Assembly: GCA_905233445.1 (NCBI GenBank)
Contig: CAJOEP010000015.1
Location: 1-54,913, forward strand
Source: an uncultured Bacteroidales bacterium
GTDB lineage: Bacteria; Bacteroidota; Bacteroidia; Bacteroidales; F082
Direction of reading: 5' to 3'
DNA length: 54,913 bases
The position numbers and the translations under genes were made by a program. Below the pieces are notes generated by a model that saw only the letters and a list, made by a program, of their open reading frames with translations, was not told the origin of the DNA and searched no databases. Positions 36,239 to 43,833 of this stretch are shown here, piece after piece. Each line of letters opens with the position of its first letter. The stretch's first letter is position 1.

Positions 36239-36342
36239 CGCCTAAAGGCGAGAAATTTTTCAAATTGTAATCAAATTTTTCAAATCTCATTTTTTTTGTT
36301 TAATTTGTTATAAATTTGTTAAATTTCTTGCACGAAGTGCAA
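36239..36342. repeat. Composite of three palindromic elements
   Basis: First CGCC-TAAA-GGCG (36239-36250), then an AT-rich inverted repeat whose left part has AAATTTTTC and AAATTGTAATC words and whose right part has TTTAATTTGTTA and AAATTTGTTAAA, then TTGCAC-GAA-GTGCAA (36328-36342). Together they fill nearly the whole spacer before rsmI. The first hairpin may terminate the upstream gene. Confidence 0.75.
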
Positions 36343-36356
36343 TAAAAACAAAAAAC

Positions 36357-37037
36357 ATGAAACTATATTTAGTTCCGACACCGATTGGTAATCTTGAGGA
36401 TATCACCTTGAGGGCGTTGCGTGTGCTGCGCGAGGAGGTCGATGTGATTCTTGCGGAAGACACCCGTACTAGCGGTAACTTATTGAAACACTATGAGATA
36501 AGCAAGCCGATGCAGGCGTTTCATCTGAATAACGAGCATGTCGTTGTGGAGCGTATCGCCGAGCGCATCGCCAACGGTGAGCGCATGGCGTTGGTGACCG
36601 ACGCCGGGACGCCGGCCATCTCCGACCCTGGCTTCATGCTTGTTCGCGAGTGCATCAAACGTGGCGTGGAGGTGGAATGCCTTCCTGGCGCCACTGCTTT
36701 TGTGCCTGCCTTGGTCAACTCGGGTCTGGCAGCCGACCATTTTATATTTGAAGGATTTCTGCCGCATAAGAAAGGCCGCCAGACTAAGATAAAGCAAATC
36801 GTTGAGAATGAATACACTACTATACTTTACGAGTCGCCATTCAGACTGGTAAAGACATTGGAGCAGCTTGCCGAGATGGCAGGCTCCGAACGCAAGGTCT
36901 CAGTGGCTCGCGAATTGACGAAGATTCACGAGGAGAACGTTCGAGGAACGCTTGGAGAGGTGATAACGTATTTTAAGCAGAAAGAGGTTAAGGGGGAGAT
37001 AGTTATTATTTTAGAAGGGAAAGATGTTAGTCTTTAG
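36357..37037 (+). CDS. rsmI: 16S rRNA (cytidine-1402-2'-O)-methyltransferase
   Basis: A 226-residue SAM-dependent methyltransferase of the tetrapyrrole-methylase fold. LYLVPTPIGNLEDITLRAL, LAEDTRTSGNLLKHY, LVTDAGTPAISDPGF and PGATAFVPALVNSGL are RsmI motifs; FEGFLPHKKGRQ follows. It methylates the ribose of C1402 in the ribosomal P site. It ends DVSL with a TAG stop inside the TTTAGTC array, so the C-terminus is repeat-encoded. It is slightly shorter than enzymes with the extra C-terminal domain. Confidence 0.95.
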   Translation: MKLYLVPTPIGNLEDITLRALRVLREEVDVILAEDTRTSGNLLKHYEISKPMQAFHLNNEHVVVERIAERIANGERMALVTDAGTPAISDPGFMLVRECIKRGVEVECLPGATAFVPALVNSGLAADHFIFEGFLPHKKGRQTKIKQIVENEYTTILYESPFRLVKTLEQLAEMAGSERKVSVARELTKIHEENVRGTLGEVITYFKQKEVKGEIVIILEGKDVSL

Positions 37038-37106
37038 TCTTTAGTTTTTAGTCTTTAGACATTAGTGGATTTACTAAAGACTAACGACTAGCGACTAACA
37101 ACTAAA
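37028..37106. repeat. TTTAGTC heptamer hairpin array
   Basis: The left arm reads TTTAGTC, TTTAGTC, TTTAGTT, TTTAGTC, TTTAGAC, ATTAGTG. The right arm reads ACTAAAG, ACTAACG, ACTAGCG, ACTAACA, ACTAAAT. Units are seven bases long and the arms are reverse complements. It provides the stop codon of rsmI. Confidence 0.93.
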
Positions 37107-37107
37107 T

Positions 37108-37187
37108 TTCGACTTTTAGATACTATTTTGTGACGAAATTCCTCTATTTGTGACGAAATCAGGAAAAATTCGACCAAAAGATACTAT
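37108..37187. repeat. Nested direct repeats X-Y-Y-X upstream of the surface-antigen gene
   Basis: Y is TTTGTGACGAAAT at 37127-37139 and 37147-37159, exactly 20 bases apart. X is TTCGACnnnnAGATACTAT at 37108-37126 and 37169-37187, flanking the Y pair. A fragment with AATCTGTGAAATCTGTGAGA follows at about 37210. Binding sites for a regulator or a repeat element are both possible. Confidence 0.7.
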
Positions 37188-37265
37188 AAGGTTCAAAACT
37201 ATCTTGATAAAAAATCTGTGAAATCTGTGAGAGATTATAGAAATAAAATGAAAGGAATATAATAT

Positions 37266-38660
37266 ATGAAACGATTATTCTTGATTTTGGCATTGTTGCT
37301 GCCACTAGTGTTGGTGGCACAAAAAAACGACAAGGTTTACAACGAAAAAGGTGAAATCATTAAAAAAGGCTGGAACTTCGGACCGCTGCCAGTGGTCGGC
37401 TACAACAGCGATATGGGATTCCAATACGGAGTTTGCCTTGATGTCTTCAACTATGGCGATGGCTCAAAATACCCGAATTATAACTTCAAGATGAACTTTG
37501 AAGTGTCAACATATACTAAGGGTTCGAGTATCTTTCGCTCATATTCTTATTGGAACAACATAATTCCGAAAGGCATACTTTTTGCTGACTTTGGCTATTT
37601 CATAGATAAAAAATTCGATTTCTACGGTTTCAACGGATATGCGTCGCCATATTATAAAGATGTTGCGGTGAATATTGACAGGGTTAATCATGTAGGATTG
37701 CATTATCCTGGTCATATCACTGAACCTGGAATGAAAGAAAGCGGACTGTATTACATGGACAGACGACAATTTCGAGCTGTGCTAAGTATGAGGCAAAAGA
37801 TTGGAAATCTGGAACATCTGTCTTATGGAGTTGGATTAGCTTTTTATGATTACAAATTCAAACCGATGACTATCAAGAAATATGAAGATCAATATTCGCT
37901 TTACTCCTTATATTGTCAAAGTGGTCTTATCCGCGAAGACGAGCAAGGTGGCGGACATGTTACACAGTTTAAGGCGGGCATCATCTACGACTCGAAAAAC
38001 TATGAAAACGATCCGACTCGTGGAATATATTTTGAAGCTACATTCACTGCAGCGCCTGATTTTATTGACCGTCACGGCTATGACCATCTGACTTTCACAG
38101 GCGTGTTTCATCATTACATCCCGATTTGGGGCGATCATCTAACGTTCAGCTATCGTATTGGCGCTCAGAATGTTATCGCTGGCGACATCCCATTCTATGC
38201 GATGATGAACACTAACCTCATGTTTTACAAGAAGATATACACCGAAGCGTATGGCGGCTCGACGACTGGACGTGGTATCAACCGTAACAGCGTTATCGGT
38301 CAGGGTGTGGCATGGTTAAACGCTGAGTTGCGTTGGAGAATTACGAACTTCAAATTCATAAACCAGAACTGGTGTGTGGCAATTAATCCGATGTTCGACG
38401 CAGGCATGGTGACACAGACATTCCGTCTCGAGGAACAAAAGGCTGCGATGAAACAGCTGAACCATATCACCTACGACACAGAGGAAGAATACGACTTGAT
38501 TTACAGTGGTAAAAGCGAGAGTCTCCACACCTCAGCAGGATGTGGCTTGAAGCTCATCATGAACAAGAATTTTGTAGTCTCCGCCGAATTCGCCAAAGCC
38601 CTCAACAAGCTTGACGGCGAAGGAATGAAGGCGTATATCGGGTTCAATTACATTTTTTAG
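37266..38660 (+). CDS. Outer-membrane beta-barrel protein, bacterial surface antigen (BamA/TamA barrel-like)
   Basis: A 464-residue protein with a signal peptide (MKRLFLILALLLPLVLVA, then QKNDK). GWNFGPLPVVGYNSDMGFQY opens the barrel, GIIYDSKNYENDPTRGIYFE is the typical Omp85-barrel strand pair, and GGSTTGRGINRNSVIGQG matches the RGxx loop region. The C-terminus GYIGFNYIF-like strand ends in Phe (YIGFNYIF). No POTRA domains are present, so it is not BamA itself. Its cargo is unknown. It overlaps the convergent FMN-binding gene by four bases. Confidence 0.85.
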   Translation: MKRLFLILALLLPLVLVAQKNDKVYNEKGEIIKKGWNFGPLPVVGYNSDMGFQYGVCLDVFNYGDGSKYPNYNFKMNFEVSTYTKGSSIFRSYSYWNNIIPKGILFADFGYFIDKKFDFYGFNGYASPYYKDVAVNIDRVNHVGLHYPGHITEPGMKESGLYYMDRRQFRAVLSMRQKIGNLEHLSYGVGLAFYDYKFKPMTIKKYEDQYSLYSLYCQSGLIREDEQGGGHVTQFKAGIIYDSKNYENDPTRGIYFEATFTAAPDFIDRHGYDHLTFTGVFHHYIPIWGDHLTFSYRIGAQNVIAGDIPFYAMMNTNLMFYKKIYTEAYGGSTTGRGINRNSVIGQGVAWLNAELRWRITNFKFINQNWCVAINPMFDAGMVTQTFRLEEQKAAMKQLNHITYDTEEEYDLIYSGKSESLHTSAGCGLKLIMNKNFVVSAEFAKALNKLDGEGMKAYIGFNYIF

Positions 38661-39160
38661 CCGCGGCTTAATCTTTTCCTGCAAACGCTTAAAACACACA
38701 GCACTATCGCGCAGCATATAATGCCGATGAGCTGCCAAGTCCATGGGCTCGGGTTGACTTCCTTGTCGTAGATCGCCATGCGGGCTTTCACCGATTTGAT
38801 GATGGCGTTTGAGCTGAATGTGGCACCACTGACGGCATCAATGTCGAGATTGACGGCTTCGCGTGGTGTCAAACCGTAAAACTTTTCTATCATGCCGGAA
38901 TTGGTGACTTTCTTAAGAAAGCTCGGAGTCTCTTTGTTCTCCAAAACATTTATGTTTGCTATTACGCCGTTTTCCATAGTGATTTCAAGGGGAATAACGC
39001 CATTGAAACCGATAATGTCTTGGCAGTATTCTTCTGTATAAAGAATAGTGTCGGCAGTCTGGTTGGCGTAGTCGTTTCCGAAACGGTCGAGACCGAACAT
39101 GACAGCGAAGAAACCAAGGGCTGCGACGAAGAGATAATTTAAGATTTTGATAGTTTTCAT
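38657..39160 (-). CDS. Membrane-anchored FMN-binding domain protein
   Basis: A 167-residue protein with one N-terminal helix (ILNYLFVAALGFFAVMFGL), an extracytoplasmic FMN-binding domain, and one C-terminal helix (WQLIGIICCAIVLCVLSVC). DAVSGATFSSNAI is the motif by which related domains (RnfG, NqrC) carry covalent FMN on Thr. The product may shuttle electrons at the outer face of the inner membrane, perhaps with a partner encoded elsewhere. The ATG at 39160 (MKTIKIL) follows a TAATTTTG element at 39248-39255 and a hairpin repeat at 39181-39236. No flavin transferase (ApbE) gene is nearby. Confidence 0.82.
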   Translation of the reverse strand: MKTIKILNYLFVAALGFFAVMFGLDRFGNDYANQTADTILYTEEYCQDIIGFNGVIPLEITMENGVIANINVLENKETPSFLKKVTNSGMIEKFYGLTPREAVNLDIDAVSGATFSSNAIIKSVKARMAIYDKEVNPSPWTWQLIGIICCAIVLCVLSVCRKRLSRG

Positions 39161-39180
39161 ATTAGTTGTTTTAATTTTTT

Positions 39181-39236
39181 GCACGCATATCTCGCAGAAG
39201 ACTTTTCTGCGTTTTCTGCGAGTTCTGCGTGAGAAC
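39181..39236. repeat. CTCGCAGAA/TTCTGCGAG hairpin repeat
   Basis: CTCGCAGAA (39191-39199) pairs with TTCTGCGAG (39214-39222), and outer CACGCA (39182-39187) pairs with TGCGTG (39226-39231). Words of 8-10 bases based on CGCAGAA recur. It lies in the leader of the FMN-binding gene. Confidence 0.8.
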
Positions 39237-39286
39237 ATTTTCGGTGCCAAAATTACAAAAAATCTTATTATTTGAAGAAAATTTCG

Positions 39287-39294
39287 TAAATTTG
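39287..39294 (+). promoter_or_regulatory. -7 element for the acyltransferase gene
   Basis: TAAATTTG, 20 bases before the ATG at 39315. No clear TTG at the expected -33 distance. It is divergent from the FMN-binding gene's TAATTTTG (39248-39255). Confidence 0.45.
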
Positions 39295-39314
39295 TCGTTT
39301 CAAAAGTTCAAAAA

Positions 39315-40589
39315 ATGAGAAAAATTCAGAATGACGATAAATTATATTCGCTGTTAAAACCTTTTGTTGACCATCATACCAGAAAGAGTTTTACGAGATA
39401 CCAAGTCATTGGTAGAGAGAACATCCCGACTGAAGGGGCGTGTGTTTTCGGCTCGAACCACTGTAACACGTTGATGGACGCGCTGGTGCTTTTGGCTTCC
39501 ACAAAGGGAAAGAAAGTTTTCATTGCGCGCGGCGACATTTTCAATAAACCTACTATAGCGAAATTGTTGCGATGGACCAAGATTCTGCCGATTTTCAGGA
39601 TGCGCGACGGCATAGGGGCAGTTCGCGACAAGAACGGCGACACCATCGAGCAGGCTGTCGATGTCATCCACGACGAGGTGCCGTTATACCTGTTTCCAGA
39701 GGCCGCTCATCGCACAAAACATTCGTTGCGCCCGATCAGCAAAGGCATTTTTCACATCGCCCTGGAGGCAAACAGGAATTTTGGCAACGAAAAACCTGTT
39801 TATATCGTTCCCGTCGGACTTGAATACGGCGATTATTTCAGGTTCCGCTCAACTTTGTTGGTGAAATATGGCAAACCGATAAATGTTACAGAACTCGCTA
39901 AAGGTCGTGAGAATGAGAATGAAATATTGATTATCAATGATTTAAAAGCTATTTTGTCGCAAAGGATGTCGGAACTGATATCATTTATCCCCGACAATGA
40001 CGAAGACTATGAAGCCATTTGGGAAATGACAAAAATCAAAGCTGGGAAACGTCCGTGCGCATTGGATAAACGGCTTGAGCAAAATCAAAAAAACATTGCT
40101 GAAATCATTGATTTTAAAAAGAAAGAGCCGGAAAAAGCAAAAACGCTTTTCGATAATGTATTGGAGTTTACAAAAAAGAGAAAAGAACGTAAGATATCAG
40201 TCAAAACGGTGGAAAACATGCCGTCAATCGGTAAGGTGCTTTTGAAAACTTTGCTGATGCTGTTGGGATTGCCGTTTTTTGTTGTTGCTGCAGCCGTGAC
40301 TTGCCCGATTTGGATTGTAGCATATTTTATCCTTAAAGGATTGAAAGACAAAGCTTTTCGAAATACAGTGAACTTGTGTGTCGAACTTGTTTTGCATCCA
40401 TTAATCATGGCGGTTGGCAGTACGCTGTTGTTCTGTCTCGCACCTTGGGAAATTGCCGTTTTAGGCAGTGTTTTCCTGTATTTCAGCTATGTCTTTTTCT
40501 TCGATTTCGGCGAGTTTGTACGCATCCTGATGTCGGATTGGCGCTGGATTTTTAATAACCAAATCAGACAAGTGTTCAGAAAAATTTAA
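39315..40589 (+). CDS. PlsC-type 1-acylglycerol-phosphate acyltransferase
   Basis: A 424-residue protein. SNHCNTLMDALVLL near residue 50 is the catalytic NHx4D motif, FRMRDGIGAV follows, and LFPEAAHRTKHSLRPISKGI is the substrate-binding PEA motif. The N-terminal 230 residues form the acyltransferase domain. A charged linker follows, then three hydrophobic helices at about 310-410. The long C-terminal membrane part is a feature of Bacteroidota members. It should acylate lysophosphatidic acid or a related lipid at the inner membrane. A strong intrinsic terminator follows 20 bases after its stop. Confidence 0.9.
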   Translation: MRKIQNDDKLYSLLKPFVDHHTRKSFTRYQVIGRENIPTEGACVFGSNHCNTLMDALVLLASTKGKKVFIARGDIFNKPTIAKLLRWTKILPIFRMRDGIGAVRDKNGDTIEQAVDVIHDEVPLYLFPEAAHRTKHSLRPISKGIFHIALEANRNFGNEKPVYIVPVGLEYGDYFRFRSTLLVKYGKPINVTELAKGRENENEILIINDLKAILSQRMSELISFIPDNDEDYEAIWEMTKIKAGKRPCALDKRLEQNQKNIAEIIDFKKKEPEKAKTLFDNVLEFTKKRKERKISVKTVENMPSIGKVLLKTLLMLLGLPFFVVAAAVTCPIWIVAYFILKGLKDKAFRNTVNLCVELVLHPLIMAVGSTLLFCLAPWEIAVLGSVFLYFSYVFFFDFGEFVRILMSDWRWIFNNQIRQVFRKI

Positions 40590-40608
40590 CTTATTTATAT
40601 TTATTTAA

Positions 40609-40652
40609 AAAAAAGTCCTATTTTTGTAAATTGTTTAAAATAGGACTTTTTT
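40609..40652. terminator. Bidirectional-looking intrinsic terminator
   Basis: A perfect 16-bp stem (AAAAAAGTCCTATTTT at 40609-40624 with AAAATAGGACTTTTTT at 40637-40652) around a 12-base loop. The T-rich right side fits termination after the acyltransferase gene. A promoter-like TATTTTTG at 40619-40626 lies within the left arm and could start the polysaccharide cluster. Confidence 0.85.
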
Positions 40653-40695
40653 GTTTGTTATTATCAAAAAAGTATTGATAATCAATAAGATAGAT

Positions 40696-42111
40696 ATGAA
40701 AGATATTTTTCAGGGATTAAGAGCGTTTCAGAAGGTCGAGCTTCTGATAATGATGTTATTGGCTTGTTCAATCCCGTTTTATTGGCTCGCGGCGCAATAT
40801 TGCGAGGTTTTGCTGTTTGTTTGTGCGGTTTTGAAGTTTGTTTTCGACCAGAAAATGAAGGTGAATGAGAGTCAATGGAAATTGAAATGGGCTTATATCG
40901 TGTTTGCCATGACATGGGTGATATATCTTCTGGGGATGATTCATACGCAAAATGTTTCGTTTGGTTGGAATCAAGTGAGCAAGAAGCTTGGATTTCTGCT
41001 TTTCCCAGTGATATTTGTCATTTCCGACATGTCATATATGAACAAAAGCAGGTTAAAGGCCATCGGAAACTCGCTCATTTTGGGATGCATATTGTTTTTC
41101 CTGATGAATTTTTTCCATGCGCTATATGATGTGATGTTCAACGGGGCTTCAACGGGACGTTTCTTCGACGAGGATCTGATGAAGCTTTACTATGTACATC
41201 ACAGTTATCTCTCAATGTACGCCAGCCTCGGATTGATGTTTTGCTTTATGGGAATTTTTGAGGATACAAATCGTAAGGCTAAGATAATCAATATTATAGC
41301 ATATTTTTTGCTTGTTGTGTTTATAATTTTGGTAAGGTCGAGGGCGGGATTGTTGTGGCTGGTCTTGACATTTGTCCTTCAGTTTGTATGGCTTGTTTTC
41401 ATTATGAAAAAGAAAAAAGCAGGCTTGATAATGGGCGGAGTTTTTGTGATTGTTGTGGCCTGTGCATGCGTGGCTTTCCCCCAAAGTGTGTCGAGGATTA
41501 CGGATACGATAAAGAACCTCGGTTCGGAGCATTCCTCCGACCACAGGCTTGTGCAGTTCAAGGGTTATAAATCAGTGATGGAGGAAAATTGGCTGTTCGG
41601 CGTTGGTACCGGTGACAGGAGCGACGCAACGCTAGAAGCTTATTACAAATACAAAGCAGGCATTGTTGAGAAGATAAGTCCGGAAATGGCCGTTGTTATT
41701 GATGATGTGATTGATAATCAATGGTATGAGCCGTCAGAGAACATGAGAAAATATGTTTATGAAAAAGCCGTTGAGATGGGCAAAGACCCTGATGTAGTGG
41801 TTGGCAATCTCGTTGAGTACCAGTTTATTAGATATGCAATAGACCGCGAAATCAATGCTCATAACATGTTTTTTGAGGCCTTGATAAGCGTCGGAATTTT
41901 CGGGGTGTTGCTTTTGCTTGCGTTTTTTGTGATACCATTGGTTCTCTGGATAAAAAACAGCAGTTTTGACATGTTGTATTTCTCGTTTTTGATGATGATA
42001 GGCTTCAACATGTTGTTTGAGTCGATATTTGAGGTTCAGATGGGAATAATATTCTTCTGTTTCTTCAATTCGCTGCTGTTTGTTATGTCATTTAAAGATT
42101 CAAAAATTTAA
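40696..42111 (+). CDS. O-antigen ligase/polymerase family membrane protein (Wzy_C)
   Basis: A 471-residue polytopic protein with about twelve hydrophobic helices. A large periplasmic loop holds DHRLVQFKGYKSVMEENW and LFGVGTGD near residues 285-315, the pattern of the Wzy_C/WaaL family. HNMFFEALISVGIFGVLLLL follows with the conserved His-Asn. It could polymerise O-units or ligate them to lipid A core. It is the first gene of the plus-strand polysaccharide cluster. The ATG at 40696 (MKDIFQGLRAFQK) is preferred; its end and TAA stop lie in a TTTAAAGATT direct repeat. Confidence 0.87.
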   Translation: MKDIFQGLRAFQKVELLIMMLLACSIPFYWLAAQYCEVLLFVCAVLKFVFDQKMKVNESQWKLKWAYIVFAMTWVIYLLGMIHTQNVSFGWNQVSKKLGFLLFPVIFVISDMSYMNKSRLKAIGNSLILGCILFFLMNFFHALYDVMFNGASTGRFFDEDLMKLYYVHHSYLSMYASLGLMFCFMGIFEDTNRKAKIINIIAYFLLVVFIILVRSRAGLLWLVLTFVLQFVWLVFIMKKKKAGLIMGGVFVIVVACACVAFPQSVSRITDTIKNLGSEHSSDHRLVQFKGYKSVMEENWLFGVGTGDRSDATLEAYYKYKAGIVEKISPEMAVVIDDVIDNQWYEPSENMRKYVYEKAVEMGKDPDVVVGNLVEYQFIRYAIDREINAHNMFFEALISVGIFGVLLLLAFFVIPLVLWIKNSSFDMLYFSFLMMIGFNMLFESIFEVQMGIIFFCFFNSLLFVMSFKDSKI

Positions 42112-42119
42112 AGATTTAA
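42091..42119. repeat. TTTAAAGATT direct repeat
   Basis: Two copies of TTTAAAGATT (42091 and 42107) separated by CAAAAA. The stop TAA (42109-42111) of the ligase gene falls in the second copy. Only seven bases separate the array from the next start codon. Confidence 0.65.
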
Positions 42120-42126
42120 TATTCGT

Positions 42127-43833
42127 ATGAAAAAGTATTTGTTGGTAATTACATTGCTTTGTGCCGCCTTCATTGCGAGGTCGCAGGAATTGTTGATTCC
42201 TCTCAATGACGACTATGAGATGGAGGTCCAGACGGCGGCTTATAGTTCTGGTTATCTGTTTCATACCGCGATGAAGGGATGGAATGAGTCGAAATTTGAA
42301 AAAGTGCTTAACTTAGACAGTGTCAATGAGTTATATCGCATAAAGATAAACAAAAAAGGCAAGTTTTCGAATTACATCCTGAATTCGTTGTTAAATGACG
42401 ATTTTGTGCGTGTGAAAAACGATGATTACTATGTTGCCATCAATCCGTACATTGATTTTCAGGTTGGCAAGGCTGGTGACAGGACCACTTGGGTAAACAC
42501 TAGAGGTGCGGAAATCAAAGGAACCATTGACAAATATTTCGCATTTTACATGAATATTCGCGAAAATCAGGCGGTTTTCCCGATGTATATTGACGATTAT
42601 ATTGTTAAAAACAGAGTTGTTCCGGGTCAGGGATGGTCGAAGAGGTTTCATGAGAAAGGTTTTGACTACACAAATGCTTCGGCATACGTGACTGTGCGTC
42701 CGGTTTCTTGGTTTAACGCCACTTTGGGCTATGGAAAGAACTTTATTGGCGATGGCTATCGTTCTATGATGTTGTCGGACAATGCTTTTGCATATCCTTA
42801 CCTGAAGCTTACCGCTGACTTTTGGCGTATTCAATATACATGTTTGTATGCACAGATGACCGACAGAAACACTGTTTTGGCTGACAATACCTACGCTCGC
42901 AAGTGGGCTGTGATACATTATCTGGATTTTGCGGTCACAAAACGCTTGAACGTGGGATTATTCGACGCTCTGGTTGCATCGGCGCAAACGCATAAGAAGG
43001 TTGTGGTGCCTGTTAACGACACTACGACAACCACTGCAACAATAGACATGCGCAGAGGCTTTGATTTTCAGTATATTAACCCGATAATATTCCTTCGCTC
43101 GGCAGAATATTACGCAGGCAATTCGCCTGACAACGCGCTTTTGGGCATCAACGTCAGCTATATTTTAGGTAAGCATACTACCATTTACGGACAGTTTGTG
43201 CTCGACGAAATGACGGTGAAGAGATTCATTGCCATGAAAGGCTATTCAGGCAACAAACAGTCATATCAGCTCGGTGTTAAGAGCTACGATTGTTTTGGTG
43301 TGAAAAATCTCTTTTTGCAGTTGGAAGGCAATATTGTGAGGCCTTATATGTATTCGCATACGCCGCAGGGTACTGAAAATGCTGTCGGAGAAGACAATTA
43401 CGCACATTACAACGAGCCTTTGGCGCATCCATGGGGCGGCAACCTCTGGGAGATGGTGGCAAGAGCGCAATACAACTGGAATCGCTGGTATTTCCAGTAT
43501 AAGCTGAACTACGGACAGTATGGCGACGACTGGGATGTGGAAAACAACGTTTGGGCAAACTACGGACATAGTGTTTACAACGACTACAATACAGCCATTC
43601 AGATAGACGGCTATGACACCAACGACGGACATTTTCTTCTGACGGGAAGGAAAACCACGGTAATGCTGAATGATGTGATAGTGTCGTATCTGGTGAATCC
43701 GGCTTATAACATGAATGTTTTTGCCGAAGTGACGCACCGCAGTTTCAAAGCTCAAGGTCTTGACGACCAGAGTGATTTTATCTTCAGTTTTGGAATAAGG
43801 ACGAGTTTGGACAGAAAATATTATGATTTTTGA
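42127..43833 (+). CDS. Outer-membrane barrel protein, Wzi/RemB-like
   Basis: A 568-residue protein with a signal peptide (MKKYLLVITLLCAAFIARS, then QELLIPL). YYVAINPYIDFQVGKAGDRT, NTRGAEIKGTIDKYFAFYMN and SWFNATLGYGKNFIGDGYRS are typical of large beta-barrels of the capsule-assembly Wzi group, which includes RemB of gliding Bacteroidota. The C-terminal strand ends DRKYYDF. Location inside the glycan cluster suggests that it helps hold the polysaccharide at the cell surface (inference). It follows the ligase gene by 15 bases and overlaps the next gene (TGATG). Confidence 0.8.
   Translation: MKKYLLVITLLCAAFIARSQELLIPLNDDYEMEVQTAAYSSGYLFHTAMKGWNESKFEKVLNLDSVNELYRIKINKKGKFSNYILNSLLNDDFVRVKNDDYYVAINPYIDFQVGKAGDRTTWVNTRGAEIKGTIDKYFAFYMNIRENQAVFPMYIDDYIVKNRVVPGQGWSKRFHEKGFDYTNASAYVTVRPVSWFNATLGYGKNFIGDGYRSMMLSDNAFAYPYLKLTADFWRIQYTCLYAQMTDRNTVLADNTYARKWAVIHYLDFAVTKRLNVGLFDALVASAQTHKKVVVPVNDTTTTTATIDMRRGFDFQYINPIIFLRSAEYYAGNSPDNALLGINVSYILGKHTTIYGQFVLDEMTVKRFIAMKGYSGNKQSYQLGVKSYDCFGVKNLFLQLEGNIVRPYMYSHTPQGTENAVGEDNYAHYNEPLAHPWGGNLWEMVARAQYNWNRWYFQYKLNYGQYGDDWDVENNVWANYGHSVYNDYNTAIQIDGYDTNDGHFLLTGRKTTVMLNDVIVSYLVNPAYNMNVFAEVTHRSFKAQGLDDQSDFIFSFGIRTSLDRKYYDF

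Noticed and set aside
37266..38660. BamA
   Set aside because: The barrel resembles the surface-antigen domain, but the protein is too short and has no POTRA domains.
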